From contig NZ_FTNF01000003.1 in assembly GCF_900156065.1 (NCBI RefSeq), positions 124,001 to 188,000 on the forward strand: a stretch of 64,000 bases of DNA, read 5' to 3'. Position 1 is the stretch's first letter, and each line of letters opens with the position of its first letter. The notes below the pieces were generated by a model. It worked only from the letters and a program-made list of their open reading frames with translations, was not told the origin of the DNA and made no database searches. A program made the translations under genes and the position numbers. The stretch is from Micromonospora avicenniae (GTDB lineage: Bacteria; Actinomycetota; Actinomycetes; Mycobacteriales; Micromonosporaceae). Shown here one piece after another: positions 51,301 through 59,928 of the stretch.

Positions 51301-51491
51301 CGCAGGCAACGTGGTTCAAGAGCTCGAAGAGCGGGCCGAACTGTGACAACTGCGTGGAGGTGGCGTACGTGCCTGGGGCGGTCGGAGTCCGGGACTCGAA
51401 GGACAAGACGGGGCCGGCCCTGATCTTCGCTCCGGCTGACTGGCACGCCTTCGTCGCCAGCACCAGGAACGGCGGGTTCGGTTCGAACTGA
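51264..51491 (+). CDS. DUF397 protein, partner of the XRE regulator
   Basis: The 75-residue protein has the DUF397 motifs ATWFKSSKSGPNCDNCVEVA and VGVRDSKDKTGPALIFAPADWHAFV. It overlaps the 3' end of the XRE gene in another frame, starting GTG 51264 with GAGGAG five bases before. XRE-DUF397 pairs of this type modulate antibiotic production and sporulation in streptomycetes, and some behave like toxin-antitoxin pairs. The DUF397 protein probably binds and inhibits the regulator. Confidence 0.92.
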   Translation: MEMATKGFSVDLTQATWFKSSKSGPNCDNCVEVAYVPGAVGVRDSKDKTGPALIFAPADWHAFVASTRNGGFGSN

Positions 51492-51728
51492 GCCGCCGGA
51501 CAGAGCTGACGGGGCGGTTCCTCGTCCGGGTGGCCGGACGCGGACCCGCCCCTCGGCGTTTCCAGGTCGCCGGCCGCTCACTGCGATACCAGGTTTCGGG
51601 CCGCCGCGGGCGAGGATCCGGCGGAAATCCCGTCGCCACATGCGCCCCGCCTCGTTGAACCCGTCGGTACGGCGCCGGTCGACAACCGGCCACGTGGGAT
51701 CGGCAACCGAGCGAGGCAGGCGATACGC

Positions 51729-52130
51729 ATGACGACGATCGGGTCAGAGAACCTCACCAACGGGCCGGGAAAGCCGGAACGGTTCGGTGGCAAGTACCGC
51801 GGCGCGCGCCGGGACACCGTCCTGACCGAGGTGGGCTCGACCGACTCCGAAATATCGGGGCGGGAGACGTCCGTGTCCGAGTCGTCGGCCGCTCCGATCA
51901 CCCTGCCGTCGCTGGACCCGAATCCGTTGACCGAGCCCTCCTTCCCGCCGTCCGGCTGGGCGACCGAGCCCGGTGACTCGCTGGTCGACCACCCGTTGCT
52001 GCGAGGACTCCTGATGGAGTTGCCGCCGAAGGGCAGCGTGCCGCCGCCCGGCTGGCTCGACCGCTGGTTCGAGGCGACCCGCGCGATCCTGGAGCTGCTA
52101 TACGTGCAGGGGACGGCTCGCTCGCGTTGA
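51729..52130 (+). CDS. Conserved hypothetical protein
   Basis: The 133-residue protein has a polar, low-complexity N-terminal half. The well-ordered C-terminus reads HPLLRGLLMELPPKGSVPPP and then GWLDRWFEATRAILELLY, an amphipathic helix. No domain name is recognised. It begins 237 bp after the DUF397 gene and could be transcribed with it. Its last 33 bp overlap the end of the converging membrane protein gene on the other strand. Confidence 0.65.
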   Translation: MTTIGSENLTNGPGKPERFGGKYRGARRDTVLTEVGSTDSEISGRETSVSESSAAPITLPSLDPNPLTEPSFPPSGWATEPGDSLVDHPLLRGLLMELPPKGSVPPPGWLDRWFEATRAILELLYVQGTARSR

Positions 52131-52697
52131 CGCCGCCTCCGGCGCTCGGGCCCGCTCGGCGAGCCGATTGTGCCGTAGCGCGTGCCGCACACCGACGGCG
52201 AGGATCCCGAGTGCCCCGGCGGTGATCGCCGGCCCGGTGACACCCGGCGCGGTGAACCGGTCACCGCCGCTCGCGGCGATCATACCGGCCACGGTCAGCA
52301 GGGCGGTGACCTGCAATGGCAGCCCGATCAACGGATGCGCTGCCGCGGCCCGCAGCCCGTACGGCGCGGGCGTGCCCGGCGCCGCGGCGAACGCGCCGGC
52401 TCCGGCCCACAGCCGACGTACCCGCCGTACGGTGCAGACGGCGACGATCAGCGCCGGGACAGCTGTCATGTCGAGTGCGGCGGCGGCCCGGTCGGCCGGG
52501 TTGTCTCCGGTGCCGAGAAGCCCGGCCACCAGCACGGTCGCAGTCAACGCGAGCCCGCTCAGGACCAGACCGAGCAGCCATCCGCTGTGCCGGCGGACCG
52601 CGCGGGCGTTTGCCAACCGGGGCAGCCCGTCCGCGAGGAGACCGGCGGCCAGCCACACTGCGGCGATCGGTGGCAGGACGGCGAGATGACTCTCCAT
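52098..52697 (-). CDS. Membrane protein of unknown function
   Basis: The 199-residue protein has about five hydrophobic segments (LAVLPPIAAVWLAAGLLADG, LLGLVLSGLALTATVLVAGL, ALDMTAVPALIVAVC, LIGLPLQVTALLTVAGMIAA and AITAGALGILAVGV) separated by short charged loops. No signature is visible. Its 3' end overlaps the preceding gene's 3' end by 33 bp (convergent). Confidence 0.65.
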   Translation of the reverse strand: MESHLAVLPPIAAVWLAAGLLADGLPRLANARAVRRHSGWLLGLVLSGLALTATVLVAGLLGTGDNPADRAAAALDMTAVPALIVAVCTVRRVRRLWAGAGAFAAAPGTPAPYGLRAAAAHPLIGLPLQVTALLTVAGMIAASGGDRFTAPGVTGPAITAGALGILAVGVRHALRHNRLAERARAPEAASTRASRPLHV

Positions 52698-52910
52698 GCT
52701 CCCAGGATTGCCCGTCCGGACGGCTCGCGAATCCGGGCGCCTCCCCCGTCCGCCCCGGACGCGCTCCCGTAGGGGTCATCCTCGCGCGTTATGAAAGATT
52801 CGACATGTTTCAACGGGACATCCTCTCGATCTACTCTCAGCTGGATCGGCGGTCGTCGATCTGAGCGGGCACCCGACTCGGACGACCGCCGGTCCGAGGG
52901 AGGTAGAGAG

Positions 52911-54785
52911 ATGGGTCTTGCCCACAGGTCCGTACTCGTCGGGGTGGCCACACTGAGCATGTTGGCCGCCGCCACACCCGCACTGGCCGCCGAACCGACC
53001 GGAACGATCAGATCGGCGGGTGGGGACACCGCCGTGGCCGACAGCTACATCGTCGTCTTCAAGGACACCGCGGTCGGCCAGGCCGCCGTCGGCGACAACG
53101 CCGACCGCCTGGTCGGGCGGCACGGCGGGTCGGTCGCCCGGACGTACGGCGCCGCGCTGCGCGGATTCGAGGCCCGGGTGGACGCGAAGGCTGCCGCACG
53201 GATCGCGGCCGACCCGGCGGTGGCGTACGTCGAGCAGAACCACACCGTTTCGATCGCCGACACCCAGCCCAACCCGCCGTCCTGGGGGCTGGACCGGATC
53301 GACCAGCGGAACCTGCCCCTGAACAGCTCGTACACCTACCCGAACACGGCGTCCAACGTGCGCGCCTACATCATCGACACCGGTATCCGGTTCACGCACA
53401 ACGACTTCGGCGGCCGGGCCGTCTCCGGCTACGACGCGATCGACGGCGGCGCGGCCGACGACTGCAACGGTCACGGCACGCACGTCGCGGGCACCGTCGG
53501 CGGCTCCGCCTACGGTGTGGCCAAGGGCGTCCAGCTCGTCGGCGTCCGAGTGCTCAACTGCCAGGGCAGCGGCACCAACGCCCAGGTCGTGGCCGGCATC
53601 GACTGGGTGACCGCGAACGCGGTCAAGCCGGCGGTGGCGAACATGAGCCTCGGCGGCTCGGCCAACAGCGCGATCGACACCGCGGTCACCAACTCGATCA
53701 ACTCCGGCATCACGTACGCGGTCGCGGCCGGCAACGGCGACGTCTTCGGCAACCGGCAGAACGCCTGCAACTACTCACCTGCCCGGGTCGGCCCGGCCAT
53801 CACGGTTGGCGCGACCCAGAACAACGACTCCGCCGCCAGCTTCTCCAACTACGGCACCTGCGTCGACATCCTGGCGCCGGGCGTGAACATCACCTCCGCC
53901 TGGTACACGAGCAACACCGCGACGAACACGATCAGCGGCACCTCGATGGCCTCGCCGCATGTCGCCGGTGTCGCGGCGCTCGTGCTCTCCGCGACGCCGG
54001 GGCTGACCCCGCAGCAGGTACGGGACAGCCTGGTCAACAACTCCACCCCGAACGTGCTGACCAACCTGGGCACCGGTACCCCGAACCGGCTGCTCTACGT
54101 GGTGAACGGGTCCACCCCGCCGCCCACCAACGACTTCTCGGTCTCGGTGTCGCCGACCTCCGGCTCCACCGCGCCAGGCGGTTCGGTGACGGCGACCGTG
54201 GGTACGGCCACCACGAGCGGCTCAGCCCAGTCGGTCAGCCTCTCCGCCAGCGGCCTGCCGAGCGGCGCGACCGCCTCGTTCAGCCCGTCGACGGTCACCT
54301 CGGGCGGCTCCGCCACCCTCACCATCGCCACCGCGGCGAGCACGCCGGCCGGCAGCTACCCGGTCACGATCACCGGCACCGGCGCGTCGGCGACCCGTAC
54401 GGCCACCTACACGTTGACCGTGACGGGCACGAGCGGTGGCTGCTCGGGGACCAACGGAACCGACGTCGCCATCCCGGACACCGGTGCCACGGTGTCCAGC
54501 TCGATCGTGATCTCGGGTTGCGGTCGCAACGCCTCGGCCAGCTCGCAGGTCCCGGTCAACATCGTGCACACCTTCCGCGGTGACCTCGTGATCGACCTGG
54601 TCGCCCCGGACGGCTCGGCGTACCGGCTGAAGAACAGCAGCTTCTTCGACGGCGCCGACAACGTGAACACCACCTACACCGTCAACCTGTCCAGCGAGGC
54701 GGCGAACGGCACCTGGCAGTTGCGGGTGCGGGACGTCTACTCGGGTGACACCGGCTACCTCAACACCTGGTCGCTGAACCTCTGA
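52911..54785 (+). CDS. Secreted subtilisin-like protease (S8) with P-domain
   Basis: The 624-residue preproprotein has a signal peptide (HRSVLVGVATLSMLAAATPA) and an I9 propeptide (DSYIVVFKDTAVGQAAVGDN ... AYVEQNHTV). The S8 domain has triad D156 (AYIIDTGI), H188 (NGHGTHVAG) and S345 (GTSMASPHVAG). An Ig-like Ser/Thr-rich module (~400-505) and a C-terminal proprotein-convertase P-domain (GTDVAIPDTGATVSSSIVIS ... LNTWSLNL, ~515-624) follow. It is proteinase-K-like in type and probably degrades extracellular protein. The ATG at 52911 has GGGAGGTAGAG before it. It is followed by a strong terminator. Confidence 0.96.
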   Translation: MGLAHRSVLVGVATLSMLAAATPALAAEPTGTIRSAGGDTAVADSYIVVFKDTAVGQAAVGDNADRLVGRHGGSVARTYGAALRGFEARVDAKAAARIAADPAVAYVEQNHTVSIADTQPNPPSWGLDRIDQRNLPLNSSYTYPNTASNVRAYIIDTGIRFTHNDFGGRAVSGYDAIDGGAADDCNGHGTHVAGTVGGSAYGVAKGVQLVGVRVLNCQGSGTNAQVVAGIDWVTANAVKPAVANMSLGGSANSAIDTAVTNSINSGITYAVAAGNGDVFGNRQNACNYSPARVGPAITVGATQNNDSAASFSNYGTCVDILAPGVNITSAWYTSNTATNTISGTSMASPHVAGVAALVLSATPGLTPQQVRDSLVNNSTPNVLTNLGTGTPNRLLYVVNGSTPPPTNDFSVSVSPTSGSTAPGGSVTATVGTATTSGSAQSVSLSASGLPSGATASFSPSTVTSGGSATLTIATAASTPAGSYPVTITGTGASATRTATYTLTVTGTSGGCSGTNGTDVAIPDTGATVSSSIVISGCGRNASASSQVPVNIVHTFRGDLVIDLVAPDGSAYRLKNSSFFDGADNVNTTYTVNLSSEAANGTWQLRVRDVYSGDTGYLNTWSLNL

Positions 54786-54796
54786 CCAGCTGACAC

Positions 54797-54830
54797 GGAG
54801 GGCCCCTCCCCAAGCGGGGAGGGGCCCTCC
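54797..54830. terminator. Strong bidirectional terminator
   Basis: GGAGGGCCCCTCCCC (54797-54811) pairs perfectly over 15 bp with GGGGAGGGGCCCTCC (54816-54830) across a 4-nt loop. It separates the converging subtilase and WecB-type glycosyltransferase genes. Confidence 0.92.
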
Positions 54831-54852
54831 CGCGGGTCGGGAGCCAGCGCGG

Positions 54853-55659
54853 TCAGACCGCGAAGCTCGCGGGGCGTTCGCTGGTCGGCGCCGGCGGAGC
54901 CGCCTTCCAGAGCCCGAGCTTCTGGGCGAACAGGCGGCCCAGGAACACGGGGTTGAGGATCACGTACCGGCGCCAGAGTCGCTTCGGCTCCAGACCCAGA
55001 CGCCAGAACCATTCCAGGCCGGCCCGCTGCATCCACGGCGGAGGCTTGCGCAGCAACCCGGCGTGGTAGTCGAAGGCCGCGCCGACGGCCATGAGCGGCA
55101 TGTCGAGCAGCGGCCGCATGGCGTACGTGAAGACTTCCTGCCGGGGGCAGCCGAGCCCGACCAGGACGAGCCGAGCCCCGCTGGCCCGGACCCGATCCGC
55201 GATCTCGACGTCCTCGCCCGGCTGCACGGGCCGGAACTTGGACGGCTCCACGCCGGCGATCTTGAGTGCCGGGAACATCCGTTCCAGGGCCGGGATCAAC
55301 CGGGACAGCGTCTCCTCGGTCGAGCCGTACAGGTAGACCGGCAGACCCTCGTCGGCGAACCGGGAGAGCACGTGCAGGGTCAGCGTCGGACCGTAGACCC
55401 GATCGGTGAGGCCCGCGTGGTGCAGCAGGTTGAGTGCCCACCGCACCGGCTGCCCGTCCGGGGTGACCACGTCGAAGGAGTTGAGCCGGGCGTTGTGCGC
55501 CGGGTCGAGCACGCCGGTCATCACGCCGTGCACGGCCAGCGCGGTCAGCGCGAGCGGGCGGCGCTCCTGGGCGGCCGCGACAACCTGCTCGGTCGCCTCG
55601 GCGTAGTCGGTGGCGTCGACCAGGACGCCGAGCACGTTGCGCTTCCGCTGCACGGTCAT
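54853..55659 (-). CDS. WecB/TagA/CpsF family glycosyltransferase
   Basis: The 268-residue GT26 enzyme opens [20 protein letters not shown]. The family motifs are [28 protein letters not shown] and [20 protein letters not shown], followed by [20 protein letters not shown]. Such enzymes add N-acetylmannosamine or a similar sugar to lipid-linked precursors of teichoic acids or exopolysaccharides. It begins inside the stop of the epimerase gene (ATGA overlap), so the two are translationally coupled. The start at 55659 is supported by that overlap; the longer frame is not. Confidence 0.9.
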   Translation of the reverse strand: MTVQRKRNVLGVLVDATDYAEATEQVVAAAQERRPLALTALAVHGVMTGVLDPAHNARLNSFDVVTPDGQPVRWALNLLHHAGLTDRVYGPTLTLHVLSRFADEGLPVYLYGSTEETLSRLIPALERMFPALKIAGVEPSKFRPVQPGEDVEIADRVRASGARLVLVGLGCPRQEVFTYAMRPLLDMPLMAVGAAFDYHAGLLRKPPPWMQRAGLEWFWRLGLEPKRLWRRYVILNPVFLGRLFAQKLGLWKAAPPAPTSERPASFAV

Positions 55660-56729
55660 GCCGACGGCACCCACTTGTCCACGTTGGCCTCGTAGATCTC
55701 CCGCATGATCATGGGCACGTCGTAGACCTGCTTCCACTCGGGATAGTCGGCCTGGAACGCCTCGTTCGACCCGATCCACCACTTGTGGTCACCGACCCGA
55801 TTGGCCTCGACGTACTCCGAGACCATCTCCCTGCCGGTGATCCGCTCGGCCTCGGCGAACGCCTCCCGCATGGAGGTGTTGGAGTGCCGCCCGCCGCCCA
55901 GGTTGTAGACGGCGGCCGAGCGGGGGTTGCGGAAGAACGCCTCGAACGCGGCGACCACGTCCGAGCTGTGGATGGCGTCACGAACCTGCTTGCCCTGGTA
56001 GCCGTAGATCCGGTACGTCCGGCGCTCCATGTTGGCCCGCATCACGTAGCCGAGGAAACCGTGCAGCTCGGTGGCCGAGTGGGCCGGGCCGGTCAACGTG
56101 CCGCCGCGGAAGCACGCCGTACGCATGCCGAAGTAGCGGCCGTACTCCTGGACCATCACGTCCGCGGCGACCTTGGAGGCACCGAAGATCGAGTGCAGGC
56201 TGGAGTCGATCGACATGTCCTCGCGGATGCCCTGCTCGTACGGGTGCCCGGGCTCGATCTCCCAGCGGGTCGCGAGCTCCACGAAGGGAAGACTGTTGGG
56301 CCGGTCACCGTAGACCTTGTTGGTCGAGCAGTGGATGACCGGCGCCTCGATGCAGTGCTCGCGGACGTTCTGCAGGACGTTCAGCGTGCCGCCGGCGTTG
56401 ACGTCGAAATCCGTGAAGGGGTCGCGGACCGCCCAGTCGTGCGAGGGCTGCGCTGCCGTGTGGATCACCACTGCGATGTCCGAGCCGTACCGCTGGAAGA
56501 GCTTCGCCAGCGCGTCCCGGTCGCGGATGTCGATGGTGTTGTGGGTGTACGCCGAACCCATCTCCCGGGTCAACCGCTCCACGTTCCACGCGGTCGACGC
56601 CTCCGAGCCGAAGAACTGCTGCCGCATGTCGTTGTCGATACCGACCACGTCGAGACCGAGACCGGCGAAGTGCCGGACCGCCTCGGAGCCGATCAGACCG
56701 CCCGACCCGGTCACCAACGCGACACTCAC
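55656..56729 (-). CDS. CDP-paratose 2-epimerase-like NAD-dependent epimerase
   Basis: The 357-residue SDR starts [20 protein letters not shown] (GxxGxxG). The pattern [15 protein letters not shown] and the [31 protein letters not shown] segments (Ser, YxxxK analogue) match the RfbE/tyvelose-epimerase and CDP-paratose epimerase group. It interconverts nucleotide-linked sugars. The GTG at 56729 has AGGAG six bases upstream and gives the standard start; upstream in-frame extension runs into the tRNA gene. It is coupled with a WecB-type transferase, suggesting a short glycan branch pathway in the cell envelope. Confidence 0.85.
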   Translation of the reverse strand: MSVALVTGSGGLIGSEAVRHFAGLGLDVVGIDNDMRQQFFGSEASTAWNVERLTREMGSAYTHNTIDIRDRDALAKLFQRYGSDIAVVIHTAAQPSHDWAVRDPFTDFDVNAGGTLNVLQNVREHCIEAPVIHCSTNKVYGDRPNSLPFVELATRWEIEPGHPYEQGIREDMSIDSSLHSIFGASKVAADVMVQEYGRYFGMRTACFRGGTLTGPAHSATELHGFLGYVMRANMERRTYRIYGYQGKQVRDAIHSSDVVAAFEAFFRNPRSAAVYNLGGGRHSNTSMREAFAEAERITGREMVSEYVEANRVGDHKWWIGSNEAFQADYPEWKQVYDVPMIMREIYEANVDKWVPSA

Positions 56730-56836
56730 ACGCCACTCCTGGTCCATCGGAGGCAGAGACCATCGGAGCATAGCGTGACGCTCGACATGCCCCGATACGT
56801 CGCGAGGGCCCCGCGACCCGCGGAGCCCTCGTGTGG

Positions 56837-56922
56837 TGGTGGGGAAGGGGGGAGTTGAACCCCCACGCCCTTTCGGGCACACGGACCTGAACCGTGCGCG
56901 TCTGCCATTCCGCCACTTCCCC
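56837..56922 (-). tRNA. tRNA-Leu (CAG)
   Basis: On the minus strand the acceptor GGGGAAG (56922-56916) pairs with CTTCCCC. Discriminator A is at 56840 and an encoded CCA at 56839-56837. The anticodon stem CACGG/CCGTG encloses TTCAGGT, giving CAG. The extra arm (TGCCCGAAAGGGCG region) is long, as in class II tRNA-Leu, and the T-arm is GGGGG TTCAACT CCCCC. Confidence 0.96.
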
Positions 56923-57156
56923 GTGGCACGACCAGTTCACTGTAACCCGGCCCGACCTCGCCGCCAGCGGCGGGGCCCGGCACATATTACGCTGTCCCGG
57001 TCATCGCCACGACCGGTTACCGTTCGTGGCGGACGAAAGAGTAGCACGGTAGAAGTGGCCCGTCCGAACGGGCCAGGACAAGGCGGCCGAGCGGCGTGTG
57101 AGCTGCACGCGCGCCGGCCGGATACCATCATGTCCTCGGGACCCGAGGAGGAGCCG

Positions 57157-57918
57157 GTGAGCGTGCTGCAACGCTTCGAGAAGCGTCTGGAAGGCCTGGT
57201 CGAAGGGGCCTTCGCCAAGGTCTTCAAAGGGGTGGTCCACCCCGTGGAGATCCTCAACGCCATGCAGCGGGAGGCCGAGGCGCACAAGGCGATCCTGGCC
57301 GGTGGGCGCACGTTGGTGCCCAACCGCTACGTGATCGATCTCTCGCCGTACGACCACAGTCGGCTGGCGCCGTACGCGGCTGCGTTGGCTCAGGAGCTGG
57401 CCCAGTCGCAGGCGGAGTTCATCGGCGAGCAGGCCTGGACCGTGTACGGCGACGTGATCGTCGAGATCGAGCGCGGCGACGGGCTGGACACCGGTATGTT
57501 CCGGGTCACCGCCGAGGTCTACACCGGTGGCGATGTCGCCCCGGCCCCGGGCCCCGGCTACGACGCGGGCCCGCCCGCCTATCCCTCATACGACCAGGGC
57601 GGCGGCTACGGTCCTCCGCCCGGGCACGGCGGTGGGCGCAACGTACGCCTGGTCTCCGGTGACGGGCGGACCTACCCGCTACAGATGGGCTCCACGGTCA
57701 TCGGGCGTGGCGACCAGGCCAACCTGCGGCTGCCGGACGTCGGCATCTCCCGGCGGCACGCCCGCCTGGACTTCGACGGCGGTCAGGTGGTGCTCACCGA
57801 CCTCGGCTCGACCAACGGCACGATGGTCAACGGTCAGCGGGTCTCGGCCGTCGCCCTCAACCCGGGGGACATGATCCAGCTCGGCACCACCACACTGACC
57901 TTCCGCGTGGACGGCTGA
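57157..57918 (+). CDS. fhaA: FhaA: DUF3662 plus FHA domain protein
   Basis: The 253-residue protein has the N-terminal DUF3662 domain (SVLQRFEKRLEGLVEGAFAK, residues ~2-115), a Gly/Pro/Tyr-rich linker (~125-165) and a C-terminal FHA domain. The FHA motifs are VIGRGDQANLRLPDVGISRR, HARL and LGSTNGTMVNG. FhaA binds phosphothreonine on MviN and other wall-synthesis proteins downstream of PknA/PknB. It is the first gene of the cluster fhaA-fhaB-pstP-rodA-pbpA-pknA. The GTG at 57157 has GAGGAGG upstream; an in-frame ATG at 57130 is less consistent with the family start. Confidence 0.96.
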   Translation: MSVLQRFEKRLEGLVEGAFAKVFKGVVHPVEILNAMQREAEAHKAILAGGRTLVPNRYVIDLSPYDHSRLAPYAAALAQELAQSQAEFIGEQAWTVYGDVIVEIERGDGLDTGMFRVTAEVYTGGDVAPAPGPGYDAGPPAYPSYDQGGGYGPPPGHGGGRNVRLVSGDGRTYPLQMGSTVIGRGDQANLRLPDVGISRRHARLDFDGGQVVLTDLGSTNGTMVNGQRVSAVALNPGDMIQLGTTTLTFRVDG

Positions 57919-57924
57919 TCCGCG

Positions 57925-58410
57925 TTGCCGGAGCTCGTCATCACCGTCGCCCGGTTCGGGTTCCTGATCCTGCTGTGGATCTTCGTGTTCACGGTGGTCG
58001 GCGTCATCCGCCGAGATCTCTTCGCGGGTGCCCGCTCGGGCCGGCTGGTCGCCGCACCCCGGACGCTGAGCGCTGTGGCCGGGCAGGCGGCGAAGCCGGC
58101 CAAGGTGAAGCGGGGAAGGGCAGCCCACCAGTTGGTGGTGACCGCCGGTCAACTGGCCGGCACTCGAATCACGCTCGGTGAGGCGCAGATCACCATTGGT
58201 CGTGCGGAGGACTCCACCCTCGTGATCACCGACGACTATGCCTCGGCGCGACACGCCCGACTCGTGCCGCGCGACGGGCAGTGGTTCGTCGAGGACCTCG
58301 GTTCGACTAACGGCACCTATCTGGATCGCGCTAAGGTCACCGGACCGACCCCCGTCCCCCTCGGCGTGCCGATCCGGATCGGCCGCACTTCCCTCGAATT
58401 ACGGCCATGA
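57925..58410 (+). CDS. fhaB: FhaB: membrane-anchored FHA domain protein
   Basis: The 161-residue protein has one N-terminal transmembrane segment (LVITVARFGFLILLWIFVFT, about residues 4-23), a basic linker and an FHA domain (TIGRAEDSTLVITDDYASAR, HARL, LGSTNGTYLD). It reads phosphothreonine marks at the septum and in wall regulation. It begins at TTG 57925, 6 bp after fhaA, and its last 4 bp overlap pstP (ATGA), so the genes are translationally coupled. Confidence 0.95.
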   Translation: MPELVITVARFGFLILLWIFVFTVVGVIRRDLFAGARSGRLVAAPRTLSAVAGQAAKPAKVKRGRAAHQLVVTAGQLAGTRITLGEAQITIGRAEDSTLVITDDYASARHARLVPRDGQWFVEDLGSTNGTYLDRAKVTGPTPVPLGVPIRIGRTSLELRP

Positions 58411-59900
58411 CTCTGACCCTGCGCTACGCGGCCCACAGCGACCGCGGTCTGATCCGAGACGGTAATCAAGATTCCGTCTACGCCGGGCCGCGGCTACTCG
58501 CCGTCGCCGACGGCATGGGCGGCATGGCCGCCGGTGACGTCGCCAGCAACATCGTCATCGGTGCCATGGCGCCGCTCGACGAGGACGTCCCTGGAGACGC
58601 CCTCGTGGACGCGCTGCGATCTGCCGTGGGCACCGCCAACCAACAGCTCCGCGACACCGTGGACGCCAACCCTCAACTGGAGGGGATGGGCACCACGCTG
58701 ACCGCGACCCTCTTCTCCGGCAGCAAGCTCGGCATGGTGCACATCGGGGACTCCCGTGCGTACCTGTTGCGCAACGGCGAGTTCGCACAGATCACCAAGG
58801 ACGACACCTACGTCCAGATGCTCGTCGACGAAGGCCGCATCAGCGCCGAGGAGGCGAGCAGTCACCCACAGCGGTCGCTGCTCACCCGCGCGCTCGACGG
58901 GCGGGACATCGACCCGGAGTACTCGGTCCGCCAGGTGCTCCCCGGTGACCGCTATCTGATCTGCAGCGACGGGCTCTCCGGTGTGGTCAGCGCGGACACC
59001 ATCGCGGAGACCATGCGGGAGTACACCGACCCGCAGCAGTGCGTCGAGCGGCTCGTCCAGCTCGCGCTCCGCGGCGGCGGTCCGGACAACATCACCGTGA
59101 TCATCGCCGACGCCACCGACCAGGACATCGTCGAGGCGACACCGATCGTGGGCGGCGCCGCCGCTCGGGACCGGGGCATGGCGACCTCCGCGGACACCTC
59201 CACTCCGGCCGCCCGGGCGTCGGCGCTCTCCGCGCCGCGCACGCCGGCGCCAGAGGAGCCGCCCGACGAGGAGGAGCCGGAGCGACGCCGGCACCGGCCG
59301 GTGCGCGCCGCCGCGACGGGGCTCGCGCTGCTGGTGATCCTCGGTGGTGGTCTCTTCGGCGGCTGGAGCTACACCCAGCAGCAGTACTACGTAGGTGCGA
59401 CCGAGGAGGGCCAGGTCGCGGTGTTCCGCGGGATCCAGGGCCAGATCGCCGGCCTGGATCTCTCCACCGTGCACTCCACCAGCCCCGCCCAGCTCGACGA
59501 TCTGACCCTGGCCGCCCAGGAGCAGGTCAAGCAGGGCATTCCTGCCAAGAGCGAGCCGGACGCGGAGCGTCGGCTGGCCGAGCTGACCAGTGACAGCCCG
59601 ACCAACCCAAACCTGAAGCCCATCTGCCCGCCGAACTCGCCCACGCCGACGGCCTCGCCGAGCGCACCGACCTCGTCGACTCCGGTGCCGACCGACGTGG
59701 CGACCACACCGACGCCGAGCGGCAGCGCCGCCGTCGGCATGCCGACGGCCGGCAGCCGCACCCGGACCGCCTCGAACAGCCCCAGCCCCAGCCCCAGCGG
59801 CAGCGTGGACGGCATCGAGCCGACCAGCACGCCCGACGCCCCACCCTCCGACTCGGTACCGCCGGCGCTCGACCCGGCCGCCTGCCGGTCGCCTGAGTGA
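58407..59900 (+). CDS. pstP: PstP: PP2C-type Ser/Thr protein phosphatase
   Basis: This is a 497-residue membrane phosphatase. The cytosolic PP2C domain (residues ~1-240) has the metal-binding motifs DGMGGMAAGDV, GDSRAYLLR, CSDGLSGVV and GPDNITVIIAD. A transmembrane helix follows (TGLALLVILGGGLFGGWSYT, about 302-321), then an extracellular part that becomes rich in Ser, Thr and Pro. It removes phosphate from PknA/PknB and from wall and division targets. It overlaps fhaB by 4 bp and is followed by rodA after 28 bp. Confidence 0.97.
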   Translation: MTLTLRYAAHSDRGLIRDGNQDSVYAGPRLLAVADGMGGMAAGDVASNIVIGAMAPLDEDVPGDALVDALRSAVGTANQQLRDTVDANPQLEGMGTTLTATLFSGSKLGMVHIGDSRAYLLRNGEFAQITKDDTYVQMLVDEGRISAEEASSHPQRSLLTRALDGRDIDPEYSVRQVLPGDRYLICSDGLSGVVSADTIAETMREYTDPQQCVERLVQLALRGGGPDNITVIIADATDQDIVEATPIVGGAAARDRGMATSADTSTPAARASALSAPRTPAPEEPPDEEEPERRRHRPVRAAATGLALLVILGGGLFGGWSYTQQQYYVGATEEGQVAVFRGIQGQIAGLDLSTVHSTSPAQLDDLTLAAQEQVKQGIPAKSEPDAERRLAELTSDSPTNPNLKPICPPNSPTPTASPSAPTSSTPVPTDVATTPTPSGSAAVGMPTAGSRTRTASNSPSPSPSGSVDGIEPTSTPDAPPSDSVPPALDPAACRSPE

Positions 59901-59928
59901 GCGTCGGCCCGACCCCGAGGACCTTTCC

